Shown here: one piece after another, positions 16,291 to 25,744 of the stretch
Position numbering within the stretch: position 1 is the first letter of the stretch
Layout of the letters: the number at the start of each line of letters is the position of its first letter
Translations under genes and position numbers: made by a program
The notes under the pieces: generated by a model
Database searches by the model: none
What the model was told of the DNA's origin: nothing
The model's input: only the letters and a program-made list of their open reading frames with translations
Source: WLMZ01 sp043753895
GTDB lineage: Bacteria > Actinomycetota > Acidimicrobiia > Acidimicrobiales > Ilumatobacteraceae
Assembly: GCA_043753895.1 (NCBI GenBank)
Contig: JAYUWK010000146.1
Location: 127,319 to 191,318, forward strand
Direction of reading: 5' to 3'
Length of the DNA stretch: 64,000 nucleotides

Positions 16291-19239
16291 TCAGCCAGCG
16301 GCGAGCTTGTCCAGGGTGTCCTGTGAGACTCCGCAGGCCAGTGCGGCTTGGGCCAACAACGCGTCGACGGCTGCGGGTCGAGGAGTGTTGGCGATACCCT
16401 TCGCAATCAGGTCGGGTTCTGGCGTTGTGCTCACCAGTATGTCGGCGGCACATCGCGCCACGCCTGCGTCAACACCGACTCCTGTGAGTGCGTCGTAGAA
16501 CGTGCTCGCAACGAGGCCACTCGGCCGTTCGGCGGGGCCCGGGGGCAGCGTGCTGCCGGTGGGCACCAACGTGACGGTGGTCGTCGAGCCCGCTGGCGGC
16601 GCAGTGGTAGGCGGCGGCAATGTGGCTGGCGCGCCCTGCGCCGGAACGGTCATTGCCTCTGCGACCACTTCGTTGCGACCGCGCACAGCATCGATCGTCA
16701 GCCCAGAGGCGACGGCCACGAGCACGAGTCCCACCGCAGCGGCAACGATTCGTCGCGGTCCGAAGTCGATGCGCCGGGGTGGCGTCGCCGCCGCCGGGAA
16801 CCAGTCGCGCTGATCGGCCCAGATGGCCAGCGGCGGTACCACGACGAGGGCGCTCATCACGGCGACCGTCACGTTGAGCGTGACGACTGCGCCGAAGTCG
16901 CGCAGCAGCGGTAGCGCTGCGAACATGAGCACTGCGAATCCACCGATCGTGGTGAGCGCCGAAGCGATGAACGCTCGACCGGTGCGTTCCGATGCCAGCG
17001 CCTGCGCTTCGATAGGCGAGAGCCCGGCGCGTCGACCTTCCACGTAGCGCGCTGTCAACAACGCAGAGAACTCAGCGCAAGTCGCCACCACCAACGGGCC
17101 ACCAACGGTGGTGAGCGGGCTGAGCGTGATGCCCAACAACGAGACCAAGGTTGCCGAGGCGCCGACCGCGAGCAGCACGGGGATCATCGTCAGTGCCGCG
17201 CGGGCTGCATCGCCGTAACGCAGGACCAACCACGCGCCGACCAGCAACAAGGCCACGATGGTGAGCGCGACACGATTGGCCGTGAGGTTGTTCAGCAGGC
17301 CGACACCGACGATGGCCAGACCCGAAGGCGTAGCTGATGCGTTCGACGGCAGCAATGCCTGGTTGGTGCCCGGTGTCGCGATCGATGCCTTCATGCGTTC
17401 GATCAATGCAGCACGTTCGTCGAGCGATGACGGGCCTACTTGGAAGAGCACCTGCGCGGCGTTGCCGTTCTTCGCGACGAGCAGTCGTTGAATGTCGGGA
17501 GGAGCCACGTTGTAGGCCTGCAGCATGTCGAGCCCAGTGGGAGCGAGCGACGTGGTGCCGGGTACCTCGATCAACGACGACACGGCAGTGACGAGGCTCG
17601 ACGCTTGGATGAGCGTGATGTGTTCGTTGGTCAACTCGCGGTTGACGAAGTCGTTCACGAAGCTCGCGAGCTGGTCGGTGAAGATGCCGTTCGAGTCGTG
17701 TCCAGTGGTCTCGATGAAGATGCCCAATGTCGATGAGAAGTTCACATCGGTCTCGAGCCGGCGCGCATCGCGAATGGTCTGTGTCGATTGGTCCGCCCAG
17801 TTGATCGGGTCGCTCTGGATCTTGCTTCCGGTTTCGAGGATCAAGCCCACGATCGGGAGTATCACAGCGATTGCGACCACGGGGATGACGGCCTTCGACG
17901 GCAGTGAGCCGAGGCGATGCAGGATCTTCTCGGTGACGCCACTCTTCACGGTGGTGGTCGCGCGATGACGTTCACGCGCTCCGAGCACGGCAAGTGGCAC
18001 AACGATGCCCGTCACGAGCAGCATCACGATGCCGACGGCCAACAGCACGCCAAAGTCTTGGATCATCGGTACGCGGGAGATACGCATCACGAGAAATGCA
18101 ATGACCGCCGAGACGGTGGCAACCACCATTGGTGGGCCGAGTTGGCTGAGGGTTTCGGCGAACGGGTCGGTCTCGGGGTGACGAACGCATTGCTCCTCGA
18201 CGCGGTTGTGGATCTGGATCGCAAACTCCACGCCGATACCGATGAGTATCGGAAGGCCCGAGATGGTGACCAGCGACAGGTTGATCCCGAGATACCCGAA
18301 CGTTCCAAAGCCCCAGGCAATGCCGATCACCACGGCCAACAACGGAAGGATTCGCCAGCGCACGCGGAACACAATGGCAAGCACGACCAGCATCACCAGG
18401 AATGCAATTGCGCCGAGGGTGAGCATGCCTCGCTGGAGGTAGTCGTTGATGTCTGTGAGGAAGGTCGGCGTGCCCGTCACGATCACGTCGGCACCCTCAA
18501 AGTGCTGAGCGGCAACAGCGTCCTTCACCGACTTCGAACCGACAGCGAGCTGATCGAGCGAGGCGTTGCCTTGCACGATGGCAATCGTCATCGCGTGGGC
18601 CGGGTCCGGGAAGAACGTGAGCAGGGCCTTACGGATGACGAGCTTGTCGTCAAAGGGAGCGGTGACCTTTCCGTCGGCACCCAATGCGAATCCAGCGTTG
18701 TCGAAGAGCAAGAAGCGCAACCAGCTGGGGTTGGAGAACGAGTGATCACCGGCAGCGGCCAGACGCGCCAGGGTGAGCGCGGCGTCGTTCTGTCGCAGCG
18801 TGGCCGCCGCCTTGTCGGGCTCGCGCGCGATTGCATTGCTCAATATCTGCGTGCCGGCTCCGGTGGTCACGAGATCTTGGGTCCAGGTCAACGCAGTCAC
18901 CGGCGTAATGATCGATTCGAGTCCGTTGCCTGGCTGATGCAGCGTCGAAGCGAGCAAATCAAATCGGTGCAGGTTGGCTGGAGTGAACAGATCGACCACG
19001 GTCTTCCCGGTCGGAACGGTGAACAGCACCACCATGCTCTCCCCGCCGAACAGTTGCTGGTAGCGGGCATTGTCCCGGGCGGCGGTCGAGTTCCTGTCGA
19101 GGTAGCTGTCCTGACCTGTAGCAAAATTGAGTCGTGCGAGACCGCCGGCGAGCAGGCCTGTCATGCCGACAACAACAGCGAGCACCACAAGGGTGTGCCC
19201 ACTCAGTGCTCGCCCGATGCGATGCCATATGCGATCCAC
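16291..19239 (-). CDS. RND/MMPL family transporter with C-terminal extracytoplasmic tail
   Basis: A 982-residue RND-superfamily permease with the two-fold repeat of one transmembrane helix, a large periplasmic-side loop and a five-helix bundle. Bundle one contains GLPILIGIGVEFAIQIHNRVEE and bundle two GPLVVATCAEFSALLTARYVE, the charged helix IV positions of MMPL/HpnN-type lipid or hopanoid transporters. After the last helix (about residue 870) comes a Pro/Thr-rich linker (TLPPPTTAPPAGSTTT) and a roughly 80-residue helical tail with two cysteines (VARCAAD, LACGVSQ). The tail should face outside and looks like a small domain often found in actinobacterial exported proteins. GTG start at 19239 with GGAGAG six bases upstream. 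Cargo unknown. Confidence 0.85.
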   Translation of the reverse strand: MDRIWHRIGRALSGHTLVVLAVVVGMTGLLAGGLARLNFATGQDSYLDRNSTAARDNARYQQLFGGESMVVLFTVPTGKTVVDLFTPANLHRFDLLASTLHQPGNGLESIITPVTALTWTQDLVTTGAGTQILSNAIAREPDKAAATLRQNDAALTLARLAAAGDHSFSNPSWLRFLLFDNAGFALGADGKVTAPFDDKLVIRKALLTFFPDPAHAMTIAIVQGNASLDQLAVGSKSVKDAVAAQHFEGADVIVTGTPTFLTDINDYLQRGMLTLGAIAFLVMLVVLAIVFRVRWRILPLLAVVIGIAWGFGTFGYLGINLSLVTISGLPILIGIGVEFAIQIHNRVEEQCVRHPETDPFAETLSQLGPPMVVATVSAVIAFLVMRISRVPMIQDFGVLLAVGIVMLLVTGIVVPLAVLGARERHRATTTVKSGVTEKILHRLGSLPSKAVIPVVAIAVILPIVGLILETGSKIQSDPINWADQSTQTIRDARRLETDVNFSSTLGIFIETTGHDSNGIFTDQLASFVNDFVNRELTNEHITLIQASSLVTAVSSLIEVPGTTSLAPTGLDMLQAYNVAPPDIQRLLVAKNGNAAQVLFQVGPSSLDERAALIERMKASIATPGTNQALLPSNASATPSGLAIVGVGLLNNLTANRVALTIVALLLVGAWLVLRYGDAARAALTMIPVLLAVGASATLVSLLGITLSPLTTVGGPLVVATCAEFSALLTARYVEGRRAGLSPIEAQALASERTGRAFIASALTTIGGFAVLMFAALPLLRDFGAVVTLNVTVAVMSALVVVPPLAIWADQRDWFPAAATPPRRIDFGPRRIVAAAVGLVLVAVASGLTIDAVRGRNEVVAEAMTVPAQGAPATLPPPTTAPPAGSTTTVTLVPTGSTLPPGPAERPSGLVASTFYDALTGVGVDAGVARCAADILVSTTPEPDLIAKGIANTPRPAAVDALLAQAALACGVSQDTLDKLAAG

Positions 19240-19261
19240 GGCAGCTCTCCTCTTGTTTGCA

Positions 19262-19275
19262 ACAGCAGGTGCTGT
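19262..19275. promoter_or_regulatory. Palindrome upstream of the RND transporter (candidate operator)
   Basis: ACAGCAGGTGCTGT is a perfect 6-2-6 palindrome 23 bases upstream of the transporter start, in the 112-base gap shared with a divergent dehydrogenase gene. A dimeric repressor site is plausible; no regulator gene is adjacent. Confidence 0.3.
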
Positions 19276-19351
19276 ACCTGTCCTTATCGTGCTCCATCAA
19301 GAACGGGTGGGTTAGGGCCGTTGGTCATCAGATGTGCGAAGCTCACCGACC

Positions 19352-20149
19352 ATGTGGGATGTTCCATTCGATCTCTCGGGACGGGTCGCGATCGTGACGG
19401 GGGCAGCTCGTGGGATCGGGCTGTCGGCATCAACCATGCTCGCACGGGCTGGGGCGACGGTGGTGCTGACCGACGTCTCCATCGGGACGCTGACCTCGGT
19501 CGATGCCGACCTGGAAGGCCAAGGCCTGATCTGCGAGTACGCCGTACTGGATGTCACCGACCGATTGGCGTTCGATCGCCTCGTCGCGGACGTGGTTGAT
19601 CGCCATGGTCGTCTCGATGTGATGGTCAACAACGCGGCCGTGATTGACGACTCGACGCCGCTCACTGTCACCGAGGCCGAACTCGACCGAGTGCATGCCG
19701 TGAACTTCAAAGGAGTTGTCTTCGGTTCGCAGGCAGCCGCGCGTGTGATGGTCGCGGCCCGTACGGGCAGCATCATCAACATCACCAGCGGGGTCGTGGA
19801 TGTTGCCATCGCCAACGTTGCGGCGTATTCCACCTCAAAGGCAGCGGCCGCCCAGTACAGCCGCGGACTGGCGATGGAGGTGGCCTCCAGCGGAGTACGG
19901 GTCAATACAGTTGCGCCCGGATGGACGGATACGCCGATGAACGAGCGTCACGTTCTGCGCGCTGACGGGTCCGTCGACGCCGAGCGGAAGGCGCAGTACG
20001 TGGCCATGCGTGCTGCTTCAGCGCCGATGGGCGTTGCGGGGGACCCCGTCGATCAGGCCTACGCCGTGCTATATCTGGCGTCTGACGCAGCCCGTTTCGT
20101 CACCGGTACGGTGATGCGTGCGAACGGTGGAGTGACGATGCCATGGTGA
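19352..20149 (+). CDS. Short-chain dehydrogenase/reductase (SDR)
   Basis: A 265-residue classical SDR. It has the cofactor loop VTGAARGIGLSAS (TGxxxGIG), NNAAV, the catalytic serine region IINITSG and YSTSKAA for the Tyr-Lys pair. It ends with the usual FVTGTVMRANGG. The Asp after strand two (VLTDVS) suggests NAD(H) preference. The ATG at 19352 places MWDVPFDLSGRVAIVTG normally; a GTG at 19334 is possible. It overlaps the next gene by seven bases, so the two oxidoreductases form an operon. Substrate unknown. Confidence 0.87.
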   Translation: MWDVPFDLSGRVAIVTGAARGIGLSASTMLARAGATVVLTDVSIGTLTSVDADLEGQGLICEYAVLDVTDRLAFDRLVADVVDRHGRLDVMVNNAAVIDDSTPLTVTEAELDRVHAVNFKGVVFGSQAAARVMVAARTGSIINITSGVVDVAIANVAAYSTSKAAAAQYSRGLAMEVASSGVRVNTVAPGWTDTPMNERHVLRADGSVDAERKAQYVAMRAASAPMGVAGDPVDQAYAVLYLASDAARFVTGTVMRANGGVTMPW

Positions 20150-21072
20150 CCGGAACCAGCGTGCTGCGCGGCGAGAAGATCCTGATCACCGGCGTCACCG
20201 GACAGATCGCGTTTCCCCTCGCTGCGTTTCTTGCCCAGCACAACGACGTGTGGGGTCTTGCCCGATTCTCGGACCCGGGCAGCCGGCGGCAGGTGGATGC
20301 GCTCGGCGTGTCCACCGTGAAATGCGATCTCGCCAGCGGCAATCTGTCGGGCGTGCCAGATGATTTCACCCACGTCGTGCACCTCGCGGCATTCCAGGGA
20401 CCCGGGAATAACTTCGACCTCGCCCTGCGCGAGAACGCCGAGACCACCGGATTCGTGCTGATGCACTGTCGCCGTGCGCGCGCTGCTCTGGTGATGTCGA
20501 CGCATTCGGTGTACAAGCCGAACCCCGATCCACGTCACTCGTATCGCGAGACCGACCCAATGGGCGACGTGAACCCGCAACACTCACCCACCTACTCGGT
20601 GGCCAAGATCGGCCAGGAGGCCGTCGCCCGGTTTTGTGCGCGGGCCTACGATCTCCCCGTCACGATCGCACGGATGAACGCCGCCTATGGGCCCCGCGGT
20701 GGGCTGCCGGCGTTGCACGCTGACTCGATTGCTGCGGGGAGTCCCGTGTGGACTCGCTGGGGACCATGCCTCTACAGCCCCATCTACCAGGACGACATCA
20801 ATACCCAAGCAGCGTCCTTGCTCGCTGCAGCGAGCGTGCCTGCCACCATCGTCAACTGGGCCGGCGACGAGGCCGTGAGCGTGCAGGACTGGTGCGCGTA
20901 TGCAGGCGAGTTGCTCGACACGCCTGCCGAAGTGATCGTGCGCCCCGTGGAGGGCACCTTGCGCGGTTCGGTTGCCGACGTGAGTCGCCGTCTGGACATC
21001 ACCGGCCCGTGCGCCGTCGATTGGCGCGAGGGAATGCGTCGAACCATCGCGGCGCGTCACCCCACAGGGTGA
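20143..21072 (+). CDS. NAD-dependent epimerase/dehydratase (extended SDR)
   Basis: A 309-residue extended SDR. The Rossmann loop is ILITGVTGQIAFPLA, the catalytic serine lies in VMSTHSVYKP and the Tyr-Lys pair is YSVAK. The C-terminal half (ARMNAAYGPRGG, then IYQDDINTQAASLL) resembles sugar-nucleotide epimerases and NAD-dependent dehydratases. It is coupled to the SDR upstream by overlapping codons. Without a sugar-nucleotide cluster nearby the substrate remains open. Confidence 0.84.
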   Translation: MVTGTSVLRGEKILITGVTGQIAFPLAAFLAQHNDVWGLARFSDPGSRRQVDALGVSTVKCDLASGNLSGVPDDFTHVVHLAAFQGPGNNFDLALRENAETTGFVLMHCRRARAALVMSTHSVYKPNPDPRHSYRETDPMGDVNPQHSPTYSVAKIGQEAVARFCARAYDLPVTIARMNAAYGPRGGLPALHADSIAAGSPVWTRWGPCLYSPIYQDDINTQAASLLAAASVPATIVNWAGDEAVSVQDWCAYAGELLDTPAEVIVRPVEGTLRGSVADVSRRLDITGPCAVDWREGMRRTIAARHPTG

Positions 21073-21088
21073 TGAGCGGTCGGGAGGT

Positions 21089-22303
21089 TCAGCTACGCGG
21101 CACGCTGATCCACGGAACGTCCTTGTCGACGCGCGGCTCGCCGGGCAGGCCGAGAACCTGCTCACCGAGGATGTTGCGCATGATCTCGCTCGTGCCGCCC
21201 TCGATGGAGTTCGCACGAACACGCAAGAACGCGTGGCGGACGCCGTGCTCGAGTCCTTCCGTGGACAATGATTCCGGTCGGCGGAATGTGTAGTCGTAGC
21301 CGACCATCGCGTCGGCGCCCAGCAGATCGATGCACAGTTCGAACAGCGATTTGTTCAGCTCGGCCATCGCGAGCTTCGAGACCGAACCCTCCGGACCCGG
21401 GTTGCCGGACTTGCGGTTCTCGCCGCCACGAATGTTGGTGAGGCGTTGACACTCGGCGCGTATCCACATCTTCAGCAACTGGTCTTTCTGGGCGGCGGTG
21501 CGCTTGTCCTCGGGGAGCGCCTGCCAGATCTGAACGGCTTCGGCAATCGCTCCCGAGCCACGCTTGGGGGCACTACCGCCACCGCCGATTGTGCTGCGCT
21601 CGTTCATCAGCGTGGTCAGCGACACGCGCCAGCCCTCACCCTCGGCGCCGATGCGGTTCGCGTCGGGGATGCGGACATCGGTGAGGTAGACCTCGTTGAA
21701 CTCGGCTTCACCGGTGATCTGGCGCAGCGGACGGACTTCGAGACCTTCACTGTGCATATCGACAGCGAAGTAGGTCATGCCTTTGTGCTTGGGGCTGTCC
21801 GGGTTGCTTCGTGTGACCAGCATGCCCCAGTCGGCGAGATGGGCAATGGTGTTCCAGACCTTTTGTCCATTCACCACCCACTCATCGCCGTCGCGCACAG
21901 CCTTGGTGGCCAACCCGGCGAAGTCGCTACCGGCCCCGGGCTCGCTGAAGAGCTGACACCAACGCTCCTCACCGGTGAACATCGGCCGGAGGAAGCGGCT
22001 GCGCTGTTCGTCGGTGCCGTGCGTGACGATGGTGGGCCCCGCAAGTGCGAGGAAGAACGAGGCCGGGTCGGCACCCTTCGCGCCTGCGTCGCGCAGCCGC
22101 TTTTCCACGATTCTTTGCAGGTCCGGCCGCACGCCGAGACCACCGAAACCCGTGGGGAAGTGCACCCACGCGAGGCCGGCGTCGTATTGATGACCGCGGA
22201 ACTCGGCGTGGCTGAGCAACGCTGGGTCGTGGTCGCCGAGCAAGGCCGACAGGGCCGATTCGACGCGGGCGGTCTCGGTTTCGGTGATGGTGTCAACAGG
22301 CAT
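21089..22303 (-). CDS. Acyl-CoA dehydrogenase
   Basis: A 404-residue flavoprotein oxidising an acyl-CoA at the alpha-beta bond and passing electrons to ETF. Family blocks in order: GFGGLGVRPD, CQLFSEPGAGSDFAGLATKA for FAD and substrate contacts, WVVNGQKVWNT, EVYLTDVRIPDANRIG, then the FAD-binding C-terminal IEGGTSEIMRNILGEQVLGL. The ATG at 22303 is preferred; a TTG at 22339 would add twelve residues. A perfect palindrome lies immediately upstream. It is transcribed away from the MFS gene. Chain-length preference is not predictable. Confidence 0.9.
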   Translation of the reverse strand: MPVDTITETETARVESALSALLGDHDPALLSHAEFRGHQYDAGLAWVHFPTGFGGLGVRPDLQRIVEKRLRDAGAKGADPASFFLALAGPTIVTHGTDEQRSRFLRPMFTGEERWCQLFSEPGAGSDFAGLATKAVRDGDEWVVNGQKVWNTIAHLADWGMLVTRSNPDSPKHKGMTYFAVDMHSEGLEVRPLRQITGEAEFNEVYLTDVRIPDANRIGAEGEGWRVSLTTLMNERSTIGGGGSAPKRGSGAIAEAVQIWQALPEDKRTAAQKDQLLKMWIRAECQRLTNIRGGENRKSGNPGPEGSVSKLAMAELNKSLFELCIDLLGADAMVGYDYTFRRPESLSTEGLEHGVRHAFLRVRANSIEGGTSEIMRNILGEQVLGLPGEPRVDKDVPWISVPRS

Positions 22304-22317
22304 GACACAAGTGTGTC
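22304..22317. promoter_or_regulatory. Palindrome abutting the acyl-CoA dehydrogenase start (candidate operator)
   Basis: GACACAAGTGTGTC is a perfect 6-2-6 palindrome directly next to the ATG at 22303, where a repressor could block both transcription and ribosome binding. If translation instead begins at the TTG at 22339 the palindrome would be coding, which weakens the idea. Confidence 0.3.
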
Positions 22318-22415
22318 CCACATGGCCGCTCACAGTCAAAGCCCTCTAGATTGGGTCAGCGCCGACCCGTTGGCAGGTCAGCGCGTGCGCATGGCACACG
22401 TTATGAGGAGGTCCA

Positions 22416-23771
22416 ATGAGCGCCACGATCGCATCTCGGCGAAACCCCCTCCTCGCCATCTTCACTACGGTTTTCATCGACCTGCTCGGCTTCGGCATTC
22501 TCATCCCGGTCTTCCCGTTGCTCATCGATCCTCGCTCCACGTTCCGGGTCACGCCGGAGAGCTGGACCCCGCACCAGGGCCTCATCATGCTCGGCTGGCT
22601 GCAGGCCATCTATCCGCTGTGCATCTTTCTTGCCGCCCCCGTGCTCGGTCAGCTGTCCGATCGTCTCGGCCGCCGCCCGGTGCTCGCGATGTCGATCGCA
22701 GGCACGTCGGTTGGGTACGTACTCTTCGCGATCGGGATCATCACCAAGAACCTGCCGCTCATGTTTGCCGCGCGGGCCCTCGACGGCATCACCGGCGGCA
22801 ACCTGGCAGTGGCACAGGCAGCGATCGGTGACATCAGCACGAACGCGAACCGCGCCAAGAACTTCGGCTTGCTCGGCGCCGCCTTCGGGCTCGGTTTCGT
22901 CATCGGACCGTATGTCGGCGGTCGCCTCAGTGCTCCGAACACCAGCTTCTACGGGTTGTTCTACACTCCGAGTTGGTTCGGCGCCGCCACGCCGTTCTGG
23001 TTCGCTGCCATCCTTGCCGCGCTGAACTGCGTATTGATCATCACGATGCTGCCCGAGACGCTCAAGGAGAAGGTTCACTCGGGTCGCATCTACCTCGGTC
23101 AATCGGTCTCGAATGTGTTGCGCGGCTTCGCGTCCGACCGGTTGCGCATCCCATTGATCTCTGCATTCTGCTTCAACATGGGCTTCACGTTCTTCACCAC
23201 GTTCTTCGGCGTGTACCTGCGCAACAAGTTCGATTTCACGCCGGGTCAGACGGGCGACTACTTCGCGTTGGTGGGTATATTCATCGCGCTGTCGCAAGGA
23301 GTGGTGGTCGGTCTCGTCGCCAAGAAACTCACCGACTACAAGGTGTTGCGGTTCTCGCTGTTCGGCAATGCTGCGGTGCTTGCGGTGTACTTCACGGCCA
23401 CGACGACGGCACCGCTGTATTGGATCATCCCGATCTTCACGGTCTTCAACGGTTTGTCCTTGGCCAACTTCACGAGTCTGGTCAGCCGCTCTGCCGAACC
23501 GGGCAGACAGGGCGAATCGATGGGCATATATAGCAGCGTGCAAAGTTTGGCGCAGGTACCGGCGTCGATTCTCGTCGGCTACATCGCCGGGAGCATTTCG
23601 TCGAACACTCCGCTCATCGTTGCGTGTGTCACCATCTTCGTGGGCGGCCTGGTGTTCCTGACGTTGTTCCGGCCGCGCTATGTGACCGACACGGTGCTCG
23701 AAGCTCGCCAAGCCGCCGACGCGGCAGCGGCGGGTTCCCCATCGGCAGTTGCAACGCCGACCATGCACTAA
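22416..23771 (+). CDS. MFS transporter (TetA/TCR-like)
   Basis: A 451-residue major facilitator with about twelve membrane segments. Motif A between helices 2 and 3 is GQLSDRLGRRPVLAMSIAG, and helix 5 carries GAAFGLGFVIGPYVGG (antiporter motif C-like), pointing to a proton-coupled drug or metabolite exporter. The ATG at 22416 has an ideal GGAGG five bases upstream. The C-terminus is a short Ala-rich cytoplasmic tail. Substrate unknown. Confidence 0.87.
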   Translation: MSATIASRRNPLLAIFTTVFIDLLGFGILIPVFPLLIDPRSTFRVTPESWTPHQGLIMLGWLQAIYPLCIFLAAPVLGQLSDRLGRRPVLAMSIAGTSVGYVLFAIGIITKNLPLMFAARALDGITGGNLAVAQAAIGDISTNANRAKNFGLLGAAFGLGFVIGPYVGGRLSAPNTSFYGLFYTPSWFGAATPFWFAAILAALNCVLIITMLPETLKEKVHSGRIYLGQSVSNVLRGFASDRLRIPLISAFCFNMGFTFFTTFFGVYLRNKFDFTPGQTGDYFALVGIFIALSQGVVVGLVAKKLTDYKVLRFSLFGNAAVLAVYFTATTTAPLYWIIPIFTVFNGLSLANFTSLVSRSAEPGRQGESMGIYSSVQSLAQVPASILVGYIAGSISSNTPLIVACVTIFVGGLVFLTLFRPRYVTDTVLEARQAADAAAAGSPSAVATPTMH

Positions 23772-23773
23772 TT

Positions 23774-23790
23774 CCTCAACATTGATGAGG
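23774..23790. terminator. Small hairpin between convergent genes
   Basis: CCTCA and TGAGG flank a seven-base centre (23774-23790), followed on the plus strand by TTTC. It sits between the ends of two convergent genes and could terminate both, but the stem is short. Confidence 0.35.
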
Positions 23791-23792
23791 TT

Positions 23793-24656
23793 TCAGGAAC
23801 GCCCCTGATTCGCAGGATGGGCGCTGGCTGCGGTGGTGCGGTGTTCAAGCTCTTGGGCGGGTGATCGGGCGAGCACGATCGTCGCCCCGAGCGTGAGCGC
23901 AATGCCGACGATGGCCGGAATCGTCCAACCAAGGCGCATATGATCACCGAGCAATACGGCACCGACGACAGTGGCCACCAGGACCTCGGTGGCCCACATG
24001 GCCGCTGTGACCGGACCGACGTGACCGCGCATCAGCGCGTACGCATGTAAGCCGAGGGCGAGGATGGCGTAGGCCAACACTGCCCACAGCAATGGCTCCG
24101 ACAAGATGCCGGTGATCGATTGGTCCTTGATGTGCACCGCACGCGCTGCCAACGCGCTTCCGGTGAAGGCCGCGCCGGAGATGACCGCCAACACGACCGA
24201 CTTGTTGAGCTTGATGGCTGCGCTGCCAAGAACGACGAGCGTCGGGATGCCGATCAGAATGCCGACCTTGAGCAGGTGGGTGATCTCCTGCGACGGCTCC
24301 TCGCCTGCGGAGATTCCGACGAGAACGAGTCCGATCATCGTCGCGACGATGGCCAATCGATCGGGGCCGCGAAGCTCGGTGCCGAGAACCCATCGAGCGA
24401 GCAGCACGGTGATCGCCAAACTGCCCGCGAGAATCGTCTGGACAGCGAAGAGGGGCAATGTGTGTAACGCGAAGCGTGAAGTGACCCACGCCGCAAAGTC
24501 GACCAGCATGCCGGCGAGGAACACAGGCTGGCGGGCCATCGCGGCGATGCCGGTCTGGCCGAGGGCGCCAGCGCGCCGGGCACCGAGAGCCTGCATCACG
24601 GCACCGCACCCGTAACCGACTGCTGCGATGAGACAGAGCACCAACGCAGTCTTCAC
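23793..24656 (-). CDS. DMT-superfamily (EamA/NIPA-like) membrane transporter
   Basis: A 287-residue protein with nine to ten hydrophobic helices in two EamA-like halves (LLARWVLGTELRGPDRLAIV, then VTAAMWATEVLVATVVGAVL). It opens CLIAAVGYGCGAVMQALGARR, as in actinobacterial DMT proteins related to NIPA magnesium transporters. The GTG at 24656 follows GGAGA at good spacing. It lies 40 bases downstream of the LigD-pol gene on the same strand and may be cotranscribed, with no evident functional link. Substrate unknown. Confidence 0.8.
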   Translation of the reverse strand: MKTALVLCLIAAVGYGCGAVMQALGARRAGALGQTGIAAMARQPVFLAGMLVDFAAWVTSRFALHTLPLFAVQTILAGSLAITVLLARWVLGTELRGPDRLAIVATMIGLVLVGISAGEEPSQEITHLLKVGILIGIPTLVVLGSAAIKLNKSVVLAVISGAAFTGSALAARAVHIKDQSITGILSEPLLWAVLAYAILALGLHAYALMRGHVGPVTAAMWATEVLVATVVGAVLLGDHMRLGWTIPAIVGIALTLGATIVLARSPAQELEHRTTAASAHPANQGRS

Positions 24657-24696
24657 ATCAGTCTCCGTCGCACGGCGATACGGTAGCCGCTCGTCC

Positions 24697-25734
24697 TCAC
24701 TCTGGCCCGACGGGGTCGGGACCAGAATGGCTCCTCTTTGCCCGGCTTGGTGCGACCCGTGGTGGCTCGCCCGCCATCTTCGGATACTGCGGGGGCCATG
24801 GTGCGTCGACGAATCCCTGTGCACGTTGTGTGGCGGCGAGTTCGAGCAGCGGCTCGAGCGAGTTGGGACTGCTATCCATATCGCCCCACGGGTCGCCGTG
24901 GGCAGCCAATCGCTGTGGCACCGTCGCAATGGTGAGCTCATTCGGGTCGATCGAGTCGAGTTCGGGCCATGGGAACGGGCACGAAACCGGCGCATGGTCG
25001 CGGGCGCGAACCGACCAGGGCGCAAACATCGTCTTGTGTGGCGCGTTTTGATTGAAGTCGATGAAAATTCGTGCGCCTCGCTCTTCTTTCCACCACGCGG
25101 CAGTGATGAGCTCAGGACGTCTGCGCTCGAGTTCGCGGGCCACGGCCACTGCACTGGCCCGCACGGCGAATGAGTCCCATTGCGAAAGCAGCCTCACGTA
25201 CACATGCAGGCCCCGGTTGCCGGTGGTCTTGATGAAGCTGCTGATGCCCAGTTCGTCGAAGAGTCGATGCGTCTCGTGTGCTGTTTCGCGTGCCATTGAA
25301 AACGTGGTGCCCGGACCGGGATCCAGATCGATACGCAGCTCGTCGGTGACCTCAGGGTGGCTGGCACGGATCGGCCATGAGTGAAACCCCAGGCAGCCGA
25401 GATTGACGGCCCAGATGAGGTGAGCGAGGTCGGCCACGACCAGTGCGTTCGACTCTGTTCCGTTGGGGGTGCTCACGACGGTGGTCTGTAGCCAATCGGG
25501 TGCGGAATCAGGCACGCGTTTTTGGAAGAATGACGTGCCCGTGGTGCCGTTCGGGAAACGCTGCAGGAGCACAGGCCGATCGAACATCGCCCGCATCAAC
25601 GCTTCACCGATGGTGACGTAGAAGTGGACAAGGTCGAGCTTGGTGTCGCCTCGAGCAGGAAAGAAGACCTTGTCCGGATTGGTGATGGTGAGCTCTCGAC
25701 CCGCAACGGTCATCAGCACCGGCTCGGCGGACAT
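24697..25734 (-). CDS. Stand-alone LigD-type polymerase domain (PrimPol)
   Basis: A 345-residue archaeo-eukaryotic-primase type polymerase like the PolDom of bacterial LigD. Visible motifs are KVFFPARGDTKLDLVHFY near the N-terminus, the metal-binding Asp pair in ELRIDLDPGPGT, the nucleotide-binding IKTTGNRGLHVYVRLL and the third acidic motif ARIFIDFNQN. Such domains fill gaps and add ribonucleotides during non-homologous end joining with Ku and a ligase. No ligase, nuclease or ku gene is in the window, so partners must be elsewhere. The C-terminus is a basic, low-complexity tail. Ten bases separate it from the upstream TauD pseudogene. Confidence 0.87.
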   Translation of the reverse strand: MSAEPVLMTVAGRELTITNPDKVFFPARGDTKLDLVHFYVTIGEALMRAMFDRPVLLQRFPNGTTGTSFFQKRVPDSAPDWLQTTVVSTPNGTESNALVVADLAHLIWAVNLGCLGFHSWPIRASHPEVTDELRIDLDPGPGTTFSMARETAHETHRLFDELGISSFIKTTGNRGLHVYVRLLSQWDSFAVRASAVAVARELERRRPELITAAWWKEERGARIFIDFNQNAPHKTMFAPWSVRARDHAPVSCPFPWPELDSIDPNELTIATVPQRLAAHGDPWGDMDSSPNSLEPLLELAATQRAQGFVDAPWPPQYPKMAGEPPRVAPSRAKRSHSGPDPVGPE

Positions 25735-25744
25735 GAAGCCGAGG

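Noticed and set aside
17917..19599. Long plus-strand open frame opposite the RND transporter
   Set aside because: It is rich in His, Glu and Arg, typical of antisense shadow in high-GC genes, while the minus strand has clear RND motifs.
22401..23768. Long minus-strand open frame opposite the MFS gene
   Set aside because: Composition is highly charged with no motifs; the plus strand encodes a proper MFS protein with an ideal ribosome-binding site.
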